A DNA stretch of 9,998 nucleotides, from positions 1-9,998 of the forward strand of contig PMLH01000623.1 of assembly GCA_003159055.1 (NCBI GenBank). The letters run 5' to 3'. Position 1 is the first letter of the stretch; each line of letters begins with the position of its first letter. A model generated the notes under the pieces. The model was not told the DNA's origin and made no database searches. It worked only from the letters and a program-made list of their open reading frames with translations. A program made the position numbers and the translations under genes. Shown here piece by piece: positions 1 through 6,310 of the stretch. The DNA comes from Myxococcales bacterium (GTDB lineage Bacteria; Myxococcota; Polyangia; Fen-1088).

Positions 1-56
1 TTCTTGACCCCGCGGGCCGCTTTATCGATGGCACCGCATCTCGGGCATCTCGGCAT
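1..56 (-). CDS. 5' end of a probable zinc-ribbon protein (partial)
   Basis: The gene would be read leftwards and runs off the window. The first residues are MPRCPRCGAIDKAARGVK, and CPRCG is a CxxCG zinc-knuckle half-site of the kind that opens many small zinc-ribbon or MJ0042-type proteins. A second in-frame ATG at 68 would add MGPE. I prefer 56 because a GGGG lies 6 bases before it and because zinc-ribbon proteins often open with Cys close to Met. The frame is the same as that of the upstream sulfatase gene, whose stop lies 90 bases upstream, so the two could be cotranscribed. Only 18 codons are visible, so the function is unknown and the call could be a chance ORF. Confidence 0.35.
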   Translation of the reverse strand, partial: MPRCPRCGAIDKAARGVK

Positions 57-146
57 CTCGGGCCCCATGCCCAGCAGGGCGAGCGAGACCGTCGAGGAAT
101 TTCCCGCGAAACCCCAGCGCTGAATTGTGAACGACCCTGAGGGCTT

Positions 147-2381
147 CTAATTTCCCGTCGCCGCGACGAAACCCGGTCCGTGATTGTTGAGCGTGCCCCA
201 GCTCGCAGCGTGCCACTTCGCGCGGTGGGCGAGGTAGATGCCGGCTAGGTCGCGGAAATAGCGGAGGGCGAGGGGCCGCTGGTCCTTGATTTCGTTCTTC
301 TCCGCAAGATCCGCCACCAGGTCGTAGAGGTATTCGTTGCCGCCGTAGTCGACGATGTAGTGGAGCCCGAACGAACGCAGCGAATAGCTGCGGCCGTATT
401 CCGACGGGACCACGCGCGGCACCCAGGGCCCGTCGCGCAGAACCATGGGCAAGAGGCTTTCGCCCTGCACGCGCTCGTCGGGCGGAACGCCCATCAGATC
501 CACAATCGTCGGTACCACATCCGCGTGGCTGACGACGGTCGGGATCTTCTGGCCGTGGCCGATACCGGGCGTGAAGAAAACCAGTGGCACGCGGGTCAGC
601 TCGGCGTACTGGCCGTACGCGTGCCCCATGCTCCCGTGCTCGAGAAATCCCTCGCCGTGATCGGCCAGCAGCACCACCGGCGTGTTGTCGCCGAGACCGC
701 GCGAGCGCAGCCCTTCCATCAAGGTTCCGAAGCATTCATCGAGATGCTCAACCTCGCCGTCGTAAAGCCCTTTGAGCTGGCCCCACCGTTGCGGCGTCAT
801 CTTCAGTTTGCCGCCAACGATGGCGGTTAAGGTCACGCCGTCGGGGTGCTTGCCGATGGCGTCGTCGAACGGGCCGTCGTAGTAATGCTCGGTCGTGCCC
901 TGGTGATAGATGTACGGCGTGTGCGCTTCGAACGCCACCGACGAGATGAAGAAGCGTTGGTCTTTGTGCTTGTCGGCGAAGGCCAAGATTTCCTTCACCA
1001 CGCCCGAGCAATCGCCGCCCTTGCCTTCGGCATTGGGCTGGTGGAATTCTGTCCAATTCGACGCCGGCAACAGCCGCCGCATGGCAAACGAGGCGTCACC
1101 GACGAAGTCCGTGGCGATGCCCGCCTTGGCCAGGATCGCGCTGACCATCGGCGTACCTGGGTTGACCTTGCTCTTGTCGCCGAGAATGCCGTGGAGGCGT
1201 GGCATGCAGCCACTTTGGATGCTCGCATGCGAGGGCGGCGACGATGGGGAAGCCGCGTGGGTGGAGCTGAAAGTCACGCCGATGCTTTGCGCGGCTTTGG
1301 CGATGTTCGGGGTCTGCACGCGGGTTTCCGCGTACATGGGTAGACGGTCGGCGCGCAGGGCATCGGCGACCAGGACCACCAGGTTGCGCGCGGGCTGTGG
1401 GTGCGGGGCGACCTTCGCTTTCGGCAGCAAGATCCTCGGGCCGAGCCAAGCGGCGTCGGTCGGCCGGCCTTCGGCAACCACGAATTCGAGCGCAACCAAC
1501 TTGCCGGCGAATTCGGCCAACGAAAGTCGTCGCTCGCGTGCGCTTCCGGCTTCCAGTTTCTCGTCGAGCAGCATCTTTGCCGGCTGGCCCTCTTCGGCGA
1601 CCGAGATTTGAAAGCGCGTGGCGCCAGCGGTTGCGGCGGTGCCGAGCACCAACCACCCCTGCTGAGGAACTTCGAGCGGCATCATCATCCGGGCAAAGCC
1701 GGTCAGCGCTTCTCGTGCTTTTCCATCGACGATCACGCTGGCTACCGGCGAGGTGGCCGGCCACGTCCCAGTCGTGGTCGCCTTGCCCGGGGCAATCTCG
1801 ATCGAATGAAAGACGCCGCCCTTCTTGCCGACGGCGATGGCCAGCGTGTTTTCGCCTTTGACGAGCAGGCCCGCGGAAACGCTGGCCGACACTTCCTGCC
1901 AGCCGGCGCCCAACTCAGTGTTCTTGAGCGGCTTGCCATTGAGCCGAAGCGAAAGCTTCTTGCCGCAAGACGTGCCTTGAACGCGGACCACCACGGTGGC
2001 CTCGCCGGGGTCGAGCGCCCAGGGAAAGTGCAACGTGGCCGCCGTGGAGCCGAGAACGCGGCCGGGCCTGTCATCGACGCGGGTGGTCGCCTTCCAGGGG
2101 CTGCTGTATTCCTGGCTATACTTGCGGAAGCCTTCGCCGGCAAACGGGATCACCAGACCTCGCTGATAGACGTGCCAGAGCGCACGCGACGCCAGCAGAT
2201 CCATTTTCGGCCCAGCCTCGTCGAGCTCAGGCCCTGCAAGCGACTTTGCGGGTGTCGCATCGGTGGCGGCTGCGTGCGATGCCTTGTCGTCCGCCCCACC
2301 GGGGCCTTTGCCTCGGCACGCGAATACACAACCGGACAGCGCCAGGACCGACGCGCCGACGTGGAACAGCTTGTTCGACAT
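147..2381 (-). CDS. Lipoprotein sulfatase-family (alkaline-phosphatase fold) enzyme with N-terminal jelly-roll-like region
   Basis: The 744-aa product begins with a short lipoprotein signal: K4, a hydrophobic run, then the lipobox LSGC with Cys18. It is therefore probably a membrane-anchored, periplasm- or surface-facing enzyme. Residues about 100-200 (LNGKPL, LLVKGENTLAIAV) and 205-318 (AWLGPRIL) look like two beta-sandwich, galactose-binding-like modules. The sulfatase domain runs from about 331: VADALRADRL with metal ligand Asp340, SPPSH with the nucleophile position at Ser381, HTPY at 487-490, LLADHGEG with Asp574/His575, SHADVVPTIVDLMGV near 618, and the terminal LYDL motif at 685. Ser381 replaces the usual Cys of FGly sulfatases and His385 replaces the Arg of CxPSR. 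The chemistry could thus be sulfate ester, phosphate or phosphonate hydrolysis, or transfer. The reading frame stays open upstream to 2987, but the lipobox fixes the start at 2381. The only SD-like motif, GAAGG, sits 14 bases upstream. The gene is divergent from the export cassette. Substrate unknown. Confidence 0.85.
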   Translation of the reverse strand: MSNKLFHVGASVLALSGCVFACRGKGPGGADDKASHAAATDATPAKSLAGPELDEAGPKMDLLASRALWHVYQRGLVIPFAGEGFRKYSQEYSSPWKATTRVDDRPGRVLGSTAATLHFPWALDPGEATVVVRVQGTSCGKKLSLRLNGKPLKNTELGAGWQEVSASVSAGLLVKGENTLAIAVGKKGGVFHSIEIAPGKATTTGTWPATSPVASVIVDGKAREALTGFARMMMPLEVPQQGWLVLGTAATAGATRFQISVAEEGQPAKMLLDEKLEAGSARERRLSLAEFAGKLVALEFVVAEGRPTDAAWLGPRILLPKAKVAPHPQPARNLVVLVADALRADRLPMYAETRVQTPNIAKAAQSIGVTFSSTHAASPSSPPSHASIQSGCMPRLHGILGDKSKVNPGTPMVSAILAKAGIATDFVGDASFAMRRLLPASNWTEFHQPNAEGKGGDCSGVVKEILAFADKHKDQRFFISSVAFEAHTPYIYHQGTTEHYYDGPFDDAIGKHPDGVTLTAIVGGKLKMTPQRWGQLKGLYDGEVEHLDECFGTLMEGLRSRGLGDNTPVVLLADHGEGFLEHGSMGHAYGQYAELTRVPLVFFTPGIGHGQKIPTVVSHADVVPTIVDLMGVPPDERVQGESLLPMVLRDGPWVPRVVPSEYGRSYSLRSFGLHYIVDYGGNEYLYDLVADLAEKNEIKDQRPLALRYFRDLAGIYLAHRAKWHAASWGTLNNHGPGFVAATGN

Positions 2382-2468
2382 GGCCCGGGGTTTTACCTTC
2401 TTTCGCCCCTCCGTCGAGAGCGATTCCTGCCGCGGGCTTTCTCGACTATGATAACGGCAAGGGGTGTC
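2382..2468. promoter_or_regulatory. Divergent intergenic region between the sulfatase-like gene and the export cassette
   Basis: This 87-bp stretch must hold the start signals of both divergent transcripts. On the plus strand TATGAT at 2447-2452 matches five of six bases of the sigma-70 -10 box, but no convincing -35 lies 16-18 bases upstream (TTCCTG at 2424-2429 is poor). A start site about 7 bases after that box would leave a very short leader before the ATG at 2469. On the minus strand I see no clear promoter. No operator palindrome stands out. The shared position suggests possible co-regulation; this is inference. Confidence 0.35.
2459..2464 (+). promoter_or_regulatory. Ribosome binding site of the HlyD gene
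   Basis: AAGGGG lies four bases before the ATG at 2469. The alternative in-frame ATG at 2448 has no purine-rich stretch in front of it, so this site decides the start. Confidence 0.5.
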
Positions 2469-3632
2469 ATGTTCTCTCGTTTCGCTCACGCGCAAGACGC
2501 TTCCTCCCGACCTTTCCTCGCGGCGATCGTGGGACCGGTTCTGCTGCTGGTATGGGCGTTGTGGTTTTTTTTGGCTCGGGTATCGCTGTACGAGACCAGC
2601 CGCCAAGCGCGGCTTGAGGTTGAGGCCGCCCCCCACGACATCGACGCCCCGGTATCCGGTCGCTTGCTGCGCAGCAATCTGGTTCTCGGGCGCCAGGTTT
2701 CCGCCGGCGAGCTGCTGATCGAAATCGATAGCGAAGCCTTGCGGCTCGAACGGCAGGCAGAGGTCACCCAGGTCCTGGCGGTCGCGCCGCAGATTGCCGC
2801 CCTGGAACGCGAGTTGGTGTCGGACGAGGATGCCCTGCACGGTGAGGATCGTGCCTTGGTCGCGGAAGTCAGCGAGGCGCGCGCCCGCCAGCGCGCCTCG
2901 GATGCCGTGGTCCACCTCAAGGCTTCCGAGCGAGCGCAGGTCGAGTCCCTGCACCGGCAGCACGTTGTCGCCGAGGTTGAGCGGCAACGCACCCAGGCCG
3001 ACTTCGAGAGGCAGACCGCGGAGTCGGACGCTGCGCGCGCCCAGGTCGGTCGCTTGGGCACCGAGGGCGTCGTTCGTCGCAGCGATCGCCGTGCGAAGAT
3101 CGCGCGTCTGCAGGCAGAAATTGCGCGCCTCGAAAGCGTGCGCACAGAGGCCGCTTCTCGTATCCCGATCCTGGATCAGAAGATCGATCTTTTTACGGTG
3201 CGCGCACCGGTGTCGGGCCGGATCGGCAACATGGTCAACCTGCAGCCTGGTGCCGTCATTACCGCGGGAACTCGCCTTTGCACGGTGGTGCCGTCAGGGG
3301 GGGTGCGCGCGGTGGCGTTCTTCGACGTCGCGACGGCGGCTGGTCGGGTGAAACCGGATCAGCCCGCGCGCATCCGTCTTTTCGGCTTTCCGTGGACGAA
3401 GTTCGGCGTGCTACGAGCCCACGTCGAGCGCGTCGGTAGCGAGCCTCGGGAAGGCTTGATTCGCGTCGAGCTGGAGCTGGAGGCCAAGCAAAAGTCGCGC
3501 GTCCCGATCGAGCATGGGTTGCAAGGCAGCGCCGAAGTCGAGGTCGAACGCGTGGCACCCATTTCGCTGGTGCTCGATGCTGCCGGTCGCTACCTGATGA
3601 AGTCAGGGGCCGCGACGGTGGAAAAACCATGA
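2469..3632 (+). CDS. HlyD-family periplasmic adaptor (membrane fusion protein) of a peptide exporter
   Basis: This 387-aa protein has the order expected of a type I secretion/bacteriocin adaptor. A short cytoplasmic N-terminus is followed by one membrane helix at about 16-38 (FLAAIVGPVLLLVWALWFFL). The first half of the barrel-sandwich (lipoyl-like) domain is at about 55-88 (IDAPVSGRLL and VSAGELLIEID). A long charged alpha-helical coiled-coil hairpin spans about 92-235. The second lipoyl half is at 240-273 (FTVRAPVSGRIGN, VITAGTRLCTVV), and a beta-barrel region follows to about 360. It should link the inner-membrane ABC proteins encoded downstream to an outer-membrane channel. No channel gene is visible here. 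The stop overlaps the next start by four bases (ATGA), showing translational coupling. The reading frame is open upstream to 1401, but that part is antisense to the sulfatase gene. The start at 2469 is supported by AAGGGG; ATG 2448 would add seven residues. Confidence 0.88.
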   Translation: MFSRFAHAQDASSRPFLAAIVGPVLLLVWALWFFLARVSLYETSRQARLEVEAAPHDIDAPVSGRLLRSNLVLGRQVSAGELLIEIDSEALRLERQAEVTQVLAVAPQIAALERELVSDEDALHGEDRALVAEVSEARARQRASDAVVHLKASERAQVESLHRQHVVAEVERQRTQADFERQTAESDAARAQVGRLGTEGVVRRSDRRAKIARLQAEIARLESVRTEAASRIPILDQKIDLFTVRAPVSGRIGNMVNLQPGAVITAGTRLCTVVPSGGVRAVAFFDVATAAGRVKPDQPARIRLFGFPWTKFGVLRAHVERVGSEPREGLIRVELELEAKQKSRVPIEHGLQGSAEVEVERVAPISLVLDAAGRYLMKSGAATVEKP

Positions 3633-6310
3633 CCCGTGCCGAGTCGAGCAAGCCGTCGCGGCGCCGGTTCTTCGCGCCGGAGGCTATCCAGACCTCGGGC
3701 ATGGACTGTGGCCCGGCGACGCTCAAGTCGCTGCTTTCCGGGTTCGGCATCAAGGCCAGCTACGGGCGCCTGCGCGAAGCCTGTCACACCAGCGTCGACG
3801 GGACCTCGATCGACACCCTGGAAGACCTGACCAATGCGCTTGGGCTTGAGGCAGACCAGGAGATGATCCCGGTTGAGCACGTGCTGGCGTCGGCCGCGCA
3901 GTGCCTGCCGGCTTTGGTGGTGACCCGTCTTCCGTCGGGGCTGACCCACTTCGTGGTGGTCTGGCGCACGCTTGGGCCGTGGGTGCAGGTAATGGATCCA
4001 GGGCGAGGTCGGCGATGGATGAAGCGCGCAACGCTGGAACAAACCCTGTACGTGCACGAAAGCGAGGTCACGGCGGACGATGTTTCCGACTGGCTGGTTT
4101 CGCCGGCCTTCATCGATCCCCTTCGCCAGCGTCTGCAGCAAGTGGTCGGTCGGGCAGCGGCGGGCCGCATGCTTTCGGCTGCGTTGGAAGTTGGTTGGCA
4201 GAGAGTGGCGGGAGTGGATGCGGCCCTGCGGGCGACGATGCGGCTCGTTGACGAGGGCGCTGCGCAGACGGCGCAGACGCCGCAAGTCCTCAATTTGCTT
4301 TTCGCTTCCGCATCGGAAAGCGATCCATGCGGTCTGATTCCCGAGCAGCTTTGGACGGTGCGGCCCAGCCCCACGACGACGGAGGGCGTCCCGCGGCTCT
4401 TGGTTCGCGGGGGTGTGGTCCTGAAAGTCAATGGCCGGCAGGAGGTTCGGCCTGACTTGCCGCCAGACCTTGGCGCTGTGGTGCGGACAACGGAGGAGCG
4501 GGCCGGGCGGCGGTTGATTGAGATGTTGCGCGCGGACGGGATTGTGCGCCTTCTGCCGCTGGTTGCCGGTCTCTGTGTGGCCGGGCTCGGAAGCGTGATT
4601 GAAGCCCTGCTTTTCCGCGGCGCTTTCGACATCGGCAATCGGCTTGAGCTGTTTGAACAGCGGGTCTTGGCCGCGCTGGCCTTGCTTGGGCTCTTGCTTG
4701 CGCTTTCCTTGATCGAGTGGCCGGTGGCGCGCGGGCTGTGGGCGCAAGGCCGGCGCCTGGAAATTCGGTTGCGACAAGCCTTCCTGCAAAAGCTGCCGCG
4801 ACTGGGCGACCGCTATTTTCAGAGTCGACCGCTCTCGAACATGGCGGAAAGCTCGCACCTTTTACACTGGTTGCGCCTCCTGCCCGGGCATGGCGGACAG
4901 GTCATACGATGCACTTGTGAGCTGACGGCGACCGTGGCGGGGGTGATCTGGCTCTTTCCCTCGTCGGCGCCGGTGGTCCTCCTCTTGGCATTCTTGATGG
5001 TGGCGCTGCCAATTTCCTGTCAGCCGATTCTGCTGGAAAAGGATCTGCGCATGCGCGGCCACGCGGGCGGGCTGGCGCGCTTCTATCTCGACGCTTTGCT
5101 GGGGCTGTCGGCGATTCGAGCGCACACTGCCGAGGGCGCGGTCACCGCCGAGCATGGCACGCGGCTACGAGAATGGGCGCGCGCCGCGCGCGACGTCGCA
5201 CGCACGGGCATCGTGATCGAGACCATGATGGGAGTCGTCGGTTTCGGTTTGGCCGCGGCGGTGGTGTTCCACTACTTGTCGAGCGCTGAGGGATCTGGCT
5301 GGGCGATTCTCTTCGTGTACTGGATCCTCATGATTCCAGCGCTGGGCATGGAACTGGCATTCCTGGTTCAGCAGTACCCGCAGCATAGGAACGTCACGCT
5401 TCGGCTGCTCGAACCACTTGGTGCCGAGGAGAGTGCGTCCGACGAGGACGCCGAGGCTGGCGACGAAGCCGATGCCTCGCCATCGCTGTCTGCACCAACG
5501 CTGACCCTCGACGAGGTGACGGTCCAACAGGCTGGCAATCAGGTACTGAACGTACCCAATCTTTCCATCGGCGCGGGTGAGCATGTCGCCATCGTTGGTG
5601 TGTCTGGCGCCGGCAAGTCGAGCTTGGTCGGACTGCTGCTCGGCTGGTATCGACCGAACACGGGCCGGGTCCTGGTCGATGGTAAGCCCCTGATGGGACG
5701 CGAATTGGCCCGGCTGCGGCGTCGGACCACCTGGGTCGATCCGATGGTTCAACTTTGGAACAGGTCCCTGCTCGAAAATCTTCGCTACGGCATGGGCGGC
5801 GAACGCAAGTCGCTGGGCGATGCGGTCGAGGCCGCCGAGCTCGACGAGGTTCTGGCACGCTTGCCGATGGGATTGCAGACCTCCGTCGGCGCCAACGGCG
5901 CGCTGCTTTCCGGCGGCGAAGGCCAGCGCGTGCGGCTCGCGCGTGGCATTTGCCGGGGCACGCCGAGCCTTGTGATTCTGGATGAGGCATTCTGTGGCCT
6001 CGAGCGCGCACGACGGAGCGCCTTCCTGCTTGCGGCCCAGCGTCGGTGGCAGAGTGCGACGTTTCTGTGCATCACGCACGACATCGCAGAGACTCTCTCA
6101 TTTCAGCGCGTCCTGGTGATCGAAGGGGGGCGCATCATCGAAGACGGGGTGCCCGAGGCACTCGCGGGGAAGTCTGACTCTCGCTACGCACAGCTGCTGG
6201 CAGCGGAAAAGCGCGCGCTCGCGCGCTTGACGGGTTCCGAGTGGCGCCGTTTTCGCGTGGAATCTGGCTATGTCGGCGCCGACTGGGCGGAGCGGGAGGC
6301 GCGGCGATGA
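3629..6310 (+). CDS. C39 peptidase-containing ABC exporter (peptidase/permease/ATPase), NHLM-ABC1-like
   Basis: This 893-aa fusion should both cleave a leader peptide and export the product. Residues 17-145 form a C39 peptidase: QTSGMDCGPATL with oxyanion Gln21 and nucleophile Cys27, His107 in THFVVVW, and Asp123 in VMDPGRG. About 160 residues (146-305) with no domain I recognise follow. The permease has about six helices, near 306-330, 346-370, 424-443, 447-470, 527-551 and 556-582. An acidic linker (600-617) leads to the ATPase: Walker A GVSGAGKSS (657-665), signature LLSGGEGQ (759-766), Walker B LVILDE (781-786) and His817 in CITHD. The Q-loop Gln is absent (WVDPMVQLW at 702-710) and the D-loop is CGLE rather than SALD. 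C39-ABC proteins are usually about 700-750 aa, so the insert accounts for the extra length. It overlaps both neighbours by four bases and is part of one operon. The peptide substrate is unknown. Confidence 0.87.
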   Translation: MTRAESSKPSRRRFFAPEAIQTSGMDCGPATLKSLLSGFGIKASYGRLREACHTSVDGTSIDTLEDLTNALGLEADQEMIPVEHVLASAAQCLPALVVTRLPSGLTHFVVVWRTLGPWVQVMDPGRGRRWMKRATLEQTLYVHESEVTADDVSDWLVSPAFIDPLRQRLQQVVGRAAAGRMLSAALEVGWQRVAGVDAALRATMRLVDEGAAQTAQTPQVLNLLFASASESDPCGLIPEQLWTVRPSPTTTEGVPRLLVRGGVVLKVNGRQEVRPDLPPDLGAVVRTTEERAGRRLIEMLRADGIVRLLPLVAGLCVAGLGSVIEALLFRGAFDIGNRLELFEQRVLAALALLGLLLALSLIEWPVARGLWAQGRRLEIRLRQAFLQKLPRLGDRYFQSRPLSNMAESSHLLHWLRLLPGHGGQVIRCTCELTATVAGVIWLFPSSAPVVLLLAFLMVALPISCQPILLEKDLRMRGHAGGLARFYLDALLGLSAIRAHTAEGAVTAEHGTRLREWARAARDVARTGIVIETMMGVVGFGLAAAVVFHYLSSAEGSGWAILFVYWILMIPALGMELAFLVQQYPQHRNVTLRLLEPLGAEESASDEDAEAGDEADASPSLSAPTLTLDEVTVQQAGNQVLNVPNLSIGAGEHVAIVGVSGAGKSSLVGLLLGWYRPNTGRVLVDGKPLMGRELARLRRRTTWVDPMVQLWNRSLLENLRYGMGGERKSLGDAVEAAELDEVLARLPMGLQTSVGANGALLSGGEGQRVRLARGICRGTPSLVILDEAFCGLERARRSAFLLAAQRRWQSATFLCITHDIAETLSFQRVLVIEGGRIIEDGVPEALAGKSDSRYAQLLAAEKRALARLTGSEWRRFRVESGYVGADWAEREARR

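Noticed and set aside
36..61. Short repeat array resembling the edge of a CRISPR
   Set aside because: Units are only nine bases, have no spacers, and are explained by a CPRC-repeating coding sequence.
1401..2468. Long upstream extension of the HlyD frame on the plus strand
   Set aside because: It mirrors the sulfatase gene on the other strand; recognisable HlyD sequence and the membrane helix begin only after 2469.
2382..2987. N-terminal extension of the sulfatase-like frame by 202 residues on the minus strand
   Set aside because: It is antisense to the HlyD gene, has no recognisable domain, and the lipoprotein signal with LSGC starts exactly at the internal Met.
3590..4858. 422-codon minus-strand open frame
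   Set aside because: Antisense shadow of the C39-ABC gene in GC-rich DNA; Arg/Pro/Gln-rich with no family motif.
5165..6079. 304-codon minus-strand open frame
   Set aside because: Antisense to the ATPase domain of the first ABC gene; no motif or ribosome binding site.
6241..6306. GTG start adding 22 residues to the second ABC protein
   Set aside because: It would overlap the end of the upstream gene by 70 bases; the ATGA overlap at 6307 matches the other junction in this operon.
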